Shown: one piece after another, positions 55,919 through 64,000 of the stretch | How the letters are laid out: each line of letters begins with the position of its first letter | Numbering within the stretch: the first letter of the stretch is position 1 | Origin: Dongshaea marina | GTDB lineage: Bacteria; Pseudomonadota; Gammaproteobacteria; Enterobacterales; Aeromonadaceae | Assembly: GCF_003072645.1 (NCBI RefSeq) | Contig: NZ_CP028897.1 | Location: 1,997,658 to 2,061,657, forward strand | Direction of reading: 5' to 3' | Length of the DNA stretch: 64,000 nucleotides | Translations under genes and position numbers: made by a program | The notes under the pieces: generated by a model | Databases searched by the model: none | What the model was told of the DNA's origin: nothing | Seen by the model: the letters and a program-made list of their open reading frames with translations, nothing else

Positions 55919-58900
55919 ATGGGTGATATCATGCGTCCCGTACCATTCGGCGCACTCATCGATAGAGTCTTTAGTGAGTACCGTGCCAGCCGCTCCATCT
56001 TCGGGATCCCCGAAAAGCAGTTCTACCACAAGCCCAACGAGACCAAGCTTTCTATCTTTGGTGAGTCCTGTAACACACCGGTTGGTCCGGCGGCAGGCCC
56101 CCATACCCAGCTCGCGCAGAACATCATCAGCTCCTGGTTGACCGGGGGGCGTTTCATTGAACTTAAGACGGTTCAGAAGCTTGATACCCTGGAGATCGCC
56201 AAGCCCTGTATCGATGCCGAGGATGAGTGTTTCAACACCGAGTGGTCGACCGAGTTTACCCTGCCCAAGGCTCATGATGAGTACCTTAAGGCCTGGGTGA
56301 TTCTGCATCTATTAGAGACTCTGTTTGATCCGGTATCGGGCGAAGAGAAGTCGTTTATTTTTAACATGAGCGCCGGTTATGATCTGGCCGGGATCAAGAC
56401 CCAAAAGATGCAGACCTTCCTGGATGACATGATGGACTCGAGTCAGCATCCAAAGTTTGCCGCCTACATTGGTGAGTTGCGTCGCCTAGTCAATGATGAA
56501 GCCTTTATCAACGACATCGGCGCCGGGAACAGAGCCGCACAGCTGCGTGAGTTGCCGGATCGGATCTCGCCTAAGATCGCCCGCTCCATGACATTATCGA
56601 CCATGCATGGCTGTCCACCCGATGAGATTGAGGCGATCTGCCGCTACATGCTGTGTGAGCGGCAGATCAATACCTTTGTGAAGCTTAATCCAACCCTGCT
56701 CGGCTATGAGCGGGTGCGCTCTATTCTGGATCAATGTGGGTTTGGCTATGTGACCCTGGATCCCCATGCCTTTGAGGCGGATCTCAAGTATCCCGATGCG
56801 ACGGCCATGTTGCGTCGTCTGCTGGAGGCGGCTAAACAACATGGGGTTCAGTTCGGGGTTAAGCTCTCCAATACCCTGGGAACCGTCAATACCAAGGGGG
56901 TGCTTCCCGACAAAGAGATGTATATGTCCGGGCGTGCTCTCTATCCGCTGACCATTAATGTTGCCGCTAAGCTTGCCCGTGAATTTGCCGGTAAGCTGGA
57001 TATCTCCTACTCGGGAGGCGCCTGCAAACTCAACATTGAATCCATTTTTGCCACGGGGATCCGCCCCATCACCATGGCTACCGATCTTCTCAAGCCCGGC
57101 GGCTACCTGCGGATGAAAGATTGCGCCGAGCTTCTGGATACCAGCAGGGCCTGGCAGCGCGAGACCCTGGATATTGAGGCACTGGAGAAACTGGCTGCCG
57201 AGGCGTTGGAGGTGGATTATACCCAGAAAGAGTGGCGCGGACCTGAGACCATTTCGGTGGATGATCCTTTGCCGATGACCGACTGTTATGTGGCGCCTTG
57301 TCAGCATGCCTGTGCCATTCATCAGGATATTCCTGAGTATATTCGCCTGGTCGGACAGGGGCGCTACAAAGAGGCTCTGGAGGTGATCTATAGCCGGAAC
57401 GCCCTGCCTTCCATTACCGGGCATATCTGTGATCATCAGTGTCAGTACAACTGTACCCGCCGTGACTATGAAGGGGCCCTGAATATCCGGGAGCTCAAGA
57501 GAATCGCTCTGGCCCAGGGGTGGGATCAGTACCTGGCACAGTGGCAGCACCCCAAGCTTCATCGCGAGGCGCGGGTGGCCGTGATTGGTGCGGGGCCTGC
57601 GGGATTGTCAGCAGGGTACTTCCTGGCGCGCAGTGGTTTCCCAGTCACCATCTTTGAGCGGGAGGCCAACGCCGGAGGCGTGGTGAAAAATGTGATCCCT
57701 CATTTTAGGATCCCGGCTGAGGCGATTAGCCATGACATCGAGTTTGTGCGTCAGCATGGGGTTAACTTTGAGTTTGGCTGTGATCCGGCTCTGACCGCCG
57801 ATAAGCTCAAAGCTCAGGGGTTTAAGTATGTGATCCTCGGGGTAGGCGCCGAGAAGGGGAATCGGATGCGTCTTGCCGGTGATAATCAGCAGGTGTTTGA
57901 GTCACTCGATTTCCTGGCCCGCTTTAATCAGGGTGAGCAGCTGGAGTTGGGGCGGCATGTGGCGGTGGTTGGCGCCGGCAATACCGCGATGGATAGCGCT
58001 CGTGCGGCTCTTAAAGCACCCGGGGTGGAGAAGGTGACCATAGTGTATCGGCGCACCGAAAATGAGATGCCCGCCTATCAGGAGGAGTATGAGCTGGCAC
58101 TGGCCGATGGAGTTCAGTTCCATTTTCTGACCAACCCAGAGTCCTTTAGTAAGGATGGCACCCTGCTGTGCCGGATGATGGAGCTCGGGGAGCCCGATGA
58201 ACAGGGGCGCAGGCGTCCGGTTCCCACGGATCGCACCGGCACCCTGCAGGTTGACTCAGTGATCACCGCGATCGGTGAGCAGGCCGACTCCAGCGTATTG
58301 CAGCGGATGGGGGCTCCCTTAGGTGATGATGGCTGGGCGCTGGTGGACCCCGAAAGCTGCGAAACACCGGTCGAGAACCTGTTTTTGGTCGGCGATGCCA
58401 ATACCGGACCCTCGTCGATCGTCAGTGCCATGGGGCAGGCGCGCAAGGCGGCCAATACCATTAGTGAGCGTGAGCAGGTCGAGGAGCACAGTGGTCCCGA
58501 GTTTGAAGCGGTGGATATCGAAGCCATCTATCAGCGTAAAGGGGTGATCCCGGTCCAGCTGGTGGACGGCAGTGATATCGATGCCTTCCGGGCCCAGGAG
58601 GCGCAGCGCTGTCTGGAGTGCAACTATGTGTGCAGTAAGTGCACGGATGTTTGCCCCAACCGGGCCAATGTCACCCTGGCGATGCCTGGTTTTGCCAATC
58701 CCTTCCAGATCATCCACCTGGATGCTTACTGTAACGAGTGTGGCAACTGTGCTCAGTTCTGTCCGTGGGAGGGGCGGCCCTATCAGGACAAGCTGACCAT
58801 CTTCAGCCTGGACGAAGATTTTAGTAACAGCAGTAACCCGGGATTCCTGCTCCAGGAAGGCTCACTTAAGCTGCGCCATCAGCAGGAGATCTACAATCTG

Positions 58901-59017
58901 CCACTGGACGGAAAAGGCAGGGTGGCTGAGGTACCGGCTGGTCTCGAAGAGATCTGCACGATGGCGAACTTTATCATCGAAAATCATGGTTATCTGTTGG
59001 GTGAGGTAGAGGTATGA
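55919..59017 (+). CDS. ygfK: YgfK, flavin/iron-sulphur oxidoreductase (putative selenate reductase subunit)
   Basis: 1,032 residues, the same as E. coli YgfK. Residues 1-430 form a dihydroorotate-dehydrogenase-like barrel (SCNTPVGPAAGPHTQLAQNI, MTLSTMHGCPPDEIEAICRY). Then comes a GltD-like unit with CQHACAIHQDIPEYIRL and CDHQCQYNCTRRDY clusters, an FAD site VAVIGAGPAGLSAGYFLA and an NAD(P)H site VAVVGAGNTAMDSARAAL. The C-terminus has ferredoxin motifs CLECNYVCSKCTDVCPNRAN and CNECGNCAQFCPWEGRP. It probably passes electrons from NAD(P)H in purine or selenium metabolism; the exact reaction is unproven. AGGAGG precedes the ATG. It overlaps ssnA by 4 nt. Confidence 0.95.
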   Translation: MGDIMRPVPFGALIDRVFSEYRASRSIFGIPEKQFYHKPNETKLSIFGESCNTPVGPAAGPHTQLAQNIISSWLTGGRFIELKTVQKLDTLEIAKPCIDAEDECFNTEWSTEFTLPKAHDEYLKAWVILHLLETLFDPVSGEEKSFIFNMSAGYDLAGIKTQKMQTFLDDMMDSSQHPKFAAYIGELRRLVNDEAFINDIGAGNRAAQLRELPDRISPKIARSMTLSTMHGCPPDEIEAICRYMLCERQINTFVKLNPTLLGYERVRSILDQCGFGYVTLDPHAFEADLKYPDATAMLRRLLEAAKQHGVQFGVKLSNTLGTVNTKGVLPDKEMYMSGRALYPLTINVAAKLAREFAGKLDISYSGGACKLNIESIFATGIRPITMATDLLKPGGYLRMKDCAELLDTSRAWQRETLDIEALEKLAAEALEVDYTQKEWRGPETISVDDPLPMTDCYVAPCQHACAIHQDIPEYIRLVGQGRYKEALEVIYSRNALPSITGHICDHQCQYNCTRRDYEGALNIRELKRIALAQGWDQYLAQWQHPKLHREARVAVIGAGPAGLSAGYFLARSGFPVTIFEREANAGGVVKNVIPHFRIPAEAISHDIEFVRQHGVNFEFGCDPALTADKLKAQGFKYVILGVGAEKGNRMRLAGDNQQVFESLDFLARFNQGEQLELGRHVAVVGAGNTAMDSARAALKAPGVEKVTIVYRRTENEMPAYQEEYELALADGVQFHFLTNPESFSKDGTLLCRMMELGEPDEQGRRRPVPTDRTGTLQVDSVITAIGEQADSSVLQRMGAPLGDDGWALVDPESCETPVENLFLVGDANTGPSSIVSAMGQARKAANTISEREQVEEHSGPEFEAVDIEAIYQRKGVIPVQLVDGSDIDAFRAQEAQRCLECNYVCSKCTDVCPNRANVTLAMPGFANPFQIIHLDAYCNECGNCAQFCPWEGRPYQDKLTIFSLDEDFSNSSNPGFLLQEGSLKLRHQQEIYNLPLDGKGRVAEVPAGLEEICTMANFIIENHGYLLGEVEV

Positions 59018-60351
59018 GCATGCTATTACTGAAAAATGCGACTCTGGTTGAGTTTGCACCGGCCCGGGTCCAGGAGGGGATGGATATCCTGCTTGAGGGC
59101 GATCTCATCAAGGATGTCGGCAATCAACTCGAATCCACCTATCCCACGGCAACCATCAAACAGATGCATGGTAAGCTGGTGATGCCGGGCATAGTTTGCT
59201 CTCACAATCACTTTTACTCGGGGTTATCGCGCGGGATCATGGCCAACATTGCACCCTGTCCCGACTTTATCTCGACCCTGCAAAACTTGTGGTGGCGGCT
59301 GGACAGAGCCATCGATGAAGAGGCTCTCTACTATTCGGGTCTCATCTGTTGTCTGGAGGCGATCAAGTCCGGCTGTAGCTCGGTCATAGATCATCATGCT
59401 TCCCCCTCTTTTATCCAGGGCTCTCTCAAGGTGCTGCGAGATGGGTTTCTCAAGGCGGGATTGCGCGGTATGACCTGTTATGAGACCACGGATCGTAATG
59501 GGGGAGTGGACGAGTTACAGGCCGGTGTCGAAGAGAATATGGCCTTTGCCCGGTTGATCGACCGCGAAAAAGAGCAGGGCAGCTCCCCCTACCTGGTGGA
59601 ATCCCATATCGGGGCTCACGCCCCCTTTACCGTCAGCGACCCCGGACTGGAGATGATAGCCGAGGCGGTCAAGGCAACCGGGCGCGGCATTCATATCCAT
59701 GTGGCGGAAGACAGGTACGATGTGTCCCACAGCCACCATCATTATCAAAAGGATATCCTGTTACGACTCGAGGCCTTTGATCTCTTGAATCACAAGAGCT
59801 TGCTGGCACACGGCCTGTTTCTCAGTGAGCAGGATATTGAGATCCTCAACCGACATGATAGCTTCCTGGTACACAACCCCAGATCCAACATGAATAATTC
59901 AGTGGGCTATAACCAGCAGCTGCAGAAGTTCAACAATGTGGCATTGGGGACCGATGGGATCGGCGCGGATATGTTTGAAGAGCTCAAATTTGCCTTCTTT
60001 AAACACAGGGACGCCGGTGGTCCGCTGTGGCCCGATAGTTTCCTGGGATATCTCAACCAGGGGAACAGCCTGTTGGAGCGCAATTTCTCAGCCAGCTTTG
60101 GCAAGATAGCCCCTGGCTACAAGGCCGATCTCACCATCTGTGATTATCGCTCGCCCACGCCGCTGGTGGGGGACAACCTGCCCGGACACTTTGCATTCGG
60201 CCTGAATTCATCGAGCGTCGACAGTGTGATCGTTGAGGGCCGCTTCGTCCTTGAAAATCGCCAGTTCCCCTTCGATGTGGCGCCTATCTATCGTGAGGCG
60301 CAGAAGGTGGCACAGCGCTTGTGGAAAACGATGGACGGTTTGGGTTCCTAA
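59014..60351 (+). CDS. ssnA: SsnA amidohydrolase
   Basis: 445 residues (E. coli 442). A metal-dependent hydrolase of the chlorohydrolase/guanine-deaminase group: SHNHFYSGLSRGIMA (HxH metal site), GIHIHVAEDRYDVSHSHHHY, LLAHGLFLSEQDIEIL and GTDGIGADMFEELKFAFFKH (conserved Asp). Family members deaminate or open purine-like rings. It is 4 nt into ygfK's stop and 16 nt before the hydroxylase large-subunit gene, so it belongs to one operon. Confidence 0.94.
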   Translation: MSMLLLKNATLVEFAPARVQEGMDILLEGDLIKDVGNQLESTYPTATIKQMHGKLVMPGIVCSHNHFYSGLSRGIMANIAPCPDFISTLQNLWWRLDRAIDEEALYYSGLICCLEAIKSGCSSVIDHHASPSFIQGSLKVLRDGFLKAGLRGMTCYETTDRNGGVDELQAGVEENMAFARLIDREKEQGSSPYLVESHIGAHAPFTVSDPGLEMIAEAVKATGRGIHIHVAEDRYDVSHSHHHYQKDILLRLEAFDLLNHKSLLAHGLFLSEQDIEILNRHDSFLVHNPRSNMNNSVGYNQQLQKFNNVALGTDGIGADMFEELKFAFFKHRDAGGPLWPDSFLGYLNQGNSLLERNFSASFGKIAPGYKADLTICDYRSPTPLVGDNLPGHFAFGLNSSSVDSVIVEGRFVLENRQFPFDVAPIYREAQKVAQRLWKTMDGLGS

Positions 60352-60367
60352 ACAGGGAGGATTCGGG

Positions 60368-62490
60368 ATGCAACATCTGGATGCTCTCGATTGTGACTTC
60401 AAACTGGCAGAAACCCGCGGGGAGGCCGCCTATGTGGCGGATCTTCCCCACAAGGGAATATGGACGGCGCGTTTTTATCGCGCCTCTATCCCAAGGGGAA
60501 GGATCCTTAAGATCCATCTTCCTTCGTTGCCAGCCGATTATCATGTGTTTGGTCCCGAGGATATTCCGGGTCACAACAGTCTTAAGATTGTCGGGCTGGA
60601 CTGGCCGGTACTGGCCGATGGAGAGGTTCGCTATCTGGGACAGGAGATGCTGCTGTTCGTGGGCCCAGATCCCGACCTTCTTGATCGTCTGATAGAGGCG
60701 ACCAAGGTTGATTTTGAGCCCCTGCCCATAGTTGCGGATATTGATGAGGCTGCCCAGCTTAAGGGAGGAGCGATTCATGGTGATGACAACCGCTTTGGGG
60801 CGATCGAGGTGGCAAGGGGGGATGTTGACCAGGCCTTTAATGATGCGCCCCGGGTGATTGAGGAGTGCTGTGAAACGGGTTACCAGGAGCACTCCTATAT
60901 TGAAACCCAGGGGATGTGCGGGCGGATTGACTCACAGCAGCGACTTTGTGTCGAGGGATCGATGCAGTGCCCGATGGATGTTCACCATGCGGTGGCGCAT
61001 ATGTTGGGCCTTGAGCAGTCCAAGATCCGGGTGGTGCAGTGCCCGACCGGGGGCGGATTCGGCGGAAAAGAGGATTACCCCTATTTGCTGGCGTGCGCAG
61101 TCGCGCTGGCTGTGCATCGGCTTAAACGCCCGGTACGGATGATCTATGACAGGGTCGAGGATATGCTGTGCAGCACCAAGCGCCATCCTTCACGAATCCG
61201 TTTTCGCAGTGCTCTCAATGAGCGCGGAGAGCTTGTCGCAACCGATATCCTGATTGAACTCAACTGTGGTGCCTACGAGAGTCTGAGTAACATTGTGCTG
61301 CAGCGGGCCGTCACCTCGATCACCGGCAGTTACCGGATCCCCAATCAAAGGATCCGCGGCATCGGCTGGGCCACCAATGCGGTTCCAAGTGGTGCCTTTC
61401 GTGGTTTCGGGGCCCCTCAGGTCTGTTTTGCCATCGAGAATCATATGCAGCATCTGGCCGGGGTATTGGGGGAGGAGCCGGTTCACTTCAAACAGCGCCA
61501 CTTTATCGCCCAGGGCGATCCCTTGGTGACCGGTGCACCGCTGCATGACAAGCTGGTGCTCGATGAACTGATCGAACAGGTGACACGCCAATCCGATTAT
61601 TATCAAAAGCGTGAGCGATATGGGCGGGGAACCGGCCGGGGCATCGCCCTGTCTTTGGTCTTTCACGGTTGCGGCATGGCCGGTGATTGTGAGCAGAATC
61701 TGGTGGGAGCGATTGCCCGCCTTGAGAAAGATGGCGAGGATCGGGTCTCTATTCGGGTCAGTAACGTGGATATTGGTCAGGGGCTTTCCCTGACCTTTAG
61801 AAAGATAGTGGCCGGCGCGCTGGATTGCCCTCTCTCACAGGTGCTTTTTCACAACCCGGACACCAGCCTCATTCCGGATTCAGGGCCGACGGTGGCGTCC
61901 CGCTCCATTCAGGTGGTGGGTTATATCCTGGAGAAAGCCGCCCGCCGTCTCAAGGAGTCATGGCAAGCGGGGCAAGTGCAACAAGTGGAGGAGCAGTTTC
62001 GTCAGCCGGATTATCACCAGTGGGATCAGCAGAGTTTTCAGGGAAATCCCTACCTGACCAATAGCTGGGCGGCAAATGTGGTGGAGGTTGAGGTCGACCC
62101 GCTCACCGCGGAAGTGAGTGTCACCGGGATCTGGGGCAGTTATGACATCGGGCGTCCCATCGATCGCCGGGTGTTTGAGGGACAGATTGATGGGGGATGG
62201 CCCAGGCCCTGGGCTATGCCTACTACGAGAAACTTGAGTGCCGCCAGGGACGCTTTGCACAACACACCATGGCCGATTATGTGATCCCAACGTCCCTGGA
62301 TCTACCGCGAATTGAGAGAAATTTTGTGGAGAACCTCTATCCCTACGGGCCCTTTGGTGCCAAGGGCGGTGGAGAACTGACCATTAATGGTGGGGCGCCC
62401 GCCTTTGTTGCGGCGGTTGAGCAGGCGGTGGGGCAGAGTTTTTCGGCGATTCCCCTGACTCCCGAGGTGATTTTGGAGGCACTGCAATGA
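60368..62490 (+). CDS. molybdenum hydroxylase large subunit, xanthine-dehydrogenase type (frameshift in sequence)
   Basis: About 707 residues after repair. GGFGGKEDYPYLLACAVALA, GAFRGFGAPQVCFAIE (active-site Arg) and GAKGGGELTINGGAPAF (catalytic Glu) are the molybdopterin-site motifs; YIETQGMCGRIDSQQ lies near the start. One G is missing at 62192-62196; repair gives GQIDGGMAQALGYAYYEKLE. GGGAGG precedes ATG 60368. It hydroxylates a purine-type substrate at the molybdenum centre. Its place beside ygfK and ssnA resembles E. coli xdhD, but here the [2Fe-2S] part is a separate gene. Confidence 0.93.
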
Positions 62491-62962
62491 AGCTATCTTT
62501 TATTCTCAATGGCGAAAGGCGAGAGCTGGAGACCGATCCTCTGCGTTCCCTGCTGGATCTACTGCGCAGTGAACTCCGAGCGGTTGCAACCAAGGAGGGG
62601 TGTGGTGAAGGGGAGTGTGGTGCCTGCTCTGTCTTGATGAATGATAAGTTGGTTAACAGCTGCCTGATTCCGGCGATTCAGGCTCAGGGAGCACAGATCC
62701 TGACCCTGGAGGGGCTCAAAGAGACGGCGCATGGACAATCCCTGACCCGGGCATTTCGCCAGGCGGGGGCGGTGCAGTGTGGCTTTTGTACCCGGGCATG
62801 CTGATGGCGCTCTATAGTCTGCTCAGGGACAACCCGACAGCGGATGAGCAGCAGATCCGCGAGGGAATATCCGGCAACCTGTGCCGCTGCACCGGTTATG
62901 GGATGATCATTGAGGCGGCGCAGATCGCGTTGGCGGATGGAGGTGGCTTATGGAACAGCTGA
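62487..62962 (+). CDS. molybdenum hydroxylase [2Fe-2S] subunit (frameshift in sequence)
   Basis: About 158 residues after repair. GCGEGECGACSVLMNDKLVN is the plant-type ferredoxin cluster, AVQCGFCTPGM and GNLCRCTGYGMI hold the second cluster. The break is at 62791-62796, where one added base turns CTRAC into CTPGMLMALYSLLRDN. It overlaps the large subunit by 4 nt and the FAD subunit gene by 13 nt. Confidence 0.93.
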
Positions 62963-63792
62963 TCCGCCCGGATAGCCTCGAGGAGGCCCTGGAGTTTCTG
63001 GGGCGCACCCGGGCCAGGGTGTTTGCCGGCGGCACCGATCTGATGGTTCGCCATCGTCGTCATGGGGGTCTGCGTGCCGATCTTACCGGCGATCTGTTAT
63101 TTATTGATGGAATTTCTGAGCTTTGCCGAATCGAGTTCACCGAACAGGAGGTACGGATCGGGGCGGGAGCACTGCTCAGCGAGATTGAGCATCATCCACA
63201 GCTTCCGAAGGTTCTCAGGCAGAGCATCCGCGGCATTGCGGCTCCGGCATTGCGCAATCGTGCCACCCTGGGTGGCAATATCTGCAACGCCTCACCGGCG
63301 GCAGATACGGTGCCGGCTCTTCATGTGCTGGATGCTCAATTAGAGCTTCGTTCGGCAACGGCCCGTCGGCGCGTTTCGATCGCCCAGATGATCACGGGCC
63401 CCGGGGCAACCCTCCTAAACAGCGATGAACTTCTCACCGAGATCATCTTTCCGCGGCTTCAACCCGAGCTAAGCTTGTATCGTAAGGTGGGGACCCGTCA
63501 GGCTAATGCGCTGTCGAAACTATCGGTGGCAGCAATGGCTACCAAAAAGGGTGATAATTTTAGTGAATTTCGCATCGCCTTTGGAGCGGTTGCTCCGACA
63601 GTGGTACGCTGCCCCAAACTTGAGGAAATGGCCATTGGAGTCCCAATGGATGGCCCATGCATTGAGCAGATTTGTCACGGTTATGCTGAGCTGATCCAAC
63701 CTATAGATGATCAGCGTTCGAGCGCCCGCTATCGTCAGCGAGTCGCTCTGAATCTGCTAAAACACAGTCTGCTGTCATTAGGCACACTTTAG
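62950..63792 (+). CDS. ygfM: molybdenum hydroxylase FAD subunit (YgfM type)
   Basis: 280 residues. RVFAGGTDLMVRHRRHGGLR and RNRATLGGNICNASPAADTV are the FAD-binding motifs of the CoxM/XdhB medium subunit. It passes electrons from the [2Fe-2S] subunit to NAD+ or another acceptor. Length fits YgfM (259). The symbol follows the E. coli cluster position and is tentative. Confidence 0.88.
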   Translation: MEQLIRPDSLEEALEFLGRTRARVFAGGTDLMVRHRRHGGLRADLTGDLLFIDGISELCRIEFTEQEVRIGAGALLSEIEHHPQLPKVLRQSIRGIAAPALRNRATLGGNICNASPAADTVPALHVLDAQLELRSATARRRVSIAQMITGPGATLLNSDELLTEIIFPRLQPELSLYRKVGTRQANALSKLSVAAMATKKGDNFSEFRIAFGAVAPTVVRCPKLEEMAIGVPMDGPCIEQICHGYAELIQPIDDQRSSARYRQRVALNLLKHSLLSLGTL

Positions 63793-63801
63793 GAAACCGC
63801 T

Positions 63802-64000
63802 ATGAACGAACGTACGCAACGCCTGGAAGGAGAGCCGCAGAGTGCTAATAACACCCTGTTTGAGAAGATATTTCACTTGCGAGCCCATGGCACCAATGTT
63901 CGCACCGAGGTGATTGCCGGTGCAACCACCTTTTTTACCATGTGCTATACCCTGCTGGTAACCTCCGGCCTGATGTCTCAGGCCGGGATGGATAAGGGAG
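63802..64000 (+). CDS. NCS2/AzgA-type purine permease, N-terminal part
   Basis: The first 66 residues are visible; the gene runs off the window. LFEKIFHLRAHGTNVRTEVI followed by AGATTFFTMCYTLLVTSGLM is the start of the AzgA-type nucleobase permeases (E. coli GhxQ/YgfQ, guanine/hypoxanthine importers). It follows the FAD subunit by 9 nt and would supply the purine substrate to the cluster. Confidence 0.85.
   Translation, partial: MNERTQRLEGEPQSANNTLFEKIFHLRAHGTNVRTEVIAGATTFFTMCYTLLVTSGLMSQAGMDKG

Overview
The window is chromosomal DNA of a facultatively anaerobic gammaproteobacterium. It carries enteric- and marine-type genes (YecM, the EF-P paralogue YeiP/EfpL, YqaA, RihA, a YfaY-like CinA, TehB, CvfB), a complete membrane nitrate reductase operon, and a ygfK-ssnA molybdenum-hydroxylase cluster. 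The exact genus cannot be fixed from sequence alone; an Aeromonadales- or Alteromonadales-like marine bacterium is a guess. The sequence appears to carry systematic indel errors: at least 14 single-base losses, nearly all in short G or C runs, split otherwise well-conserved genes. Those genes are annotated here across the break.

Layout. 1-4.1 kb: end of a solute-binding protein, two orphan periplasmic binding proteins, an M14 carboxypeptidase and YqaA. 4.1-14.7 kb: leftward narK1-narK2-narGHJI with a strong terminator, and a divergent Crp/Fnr-family regulator with a perfect 14-bp palindrome of Fnr/Dnr type between them. 14.8-18 kb: TehB, a YheO-like regulator and a MATE exporter. 18-43 kb: housekeeping and accessory genes (methyltransferase, nucleoside hydrolase, CinA, periplasmic chorismate mutase, SLC13 transporter, CvfB, EfpL, glutaredoxin-like protein, hydrolases, threonine aldolase, LuxR-type regulator, DoxX, trypsin-like protease, MscS, two transporters). 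Four copies of a long dispersed non-coding repeat lie among them (near 18, 30, 35 and 41.5 kb).

43.5-54 kb is an accessory block, apparently more AT-rich. It holds two secreted proteins that look like polysaccharide-active enzymes, an AraC-type regulator, a complete IS21-family element and a complete IS50/Tn5-like element. The IS50-like element has inserted into the second enzyme gene with a perfect 9-bp target duplication. A PAS-GAF-HD-GYP protein follows.

55.9-64 kb: rightward cluster ygfK, ssnA, molybdenum hydroxylase large, [2Fe-2S] and FAD subunits, then the start of an NCS2-type purine permease. This resembles the E. coli purine-catabolism / selenium-dependent hydroxylase region.

The most interesting unexplained items are the dispersed repeat family with hairpins kept by G-U substitutions, the Tn5-like element whose ends closely match the Tn5 inside end and the engineered mosaic end, and the Crp/Fnr regulator with a C-terminal cysteine cluster. 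No convincing new defence or other multi-gene system was found.
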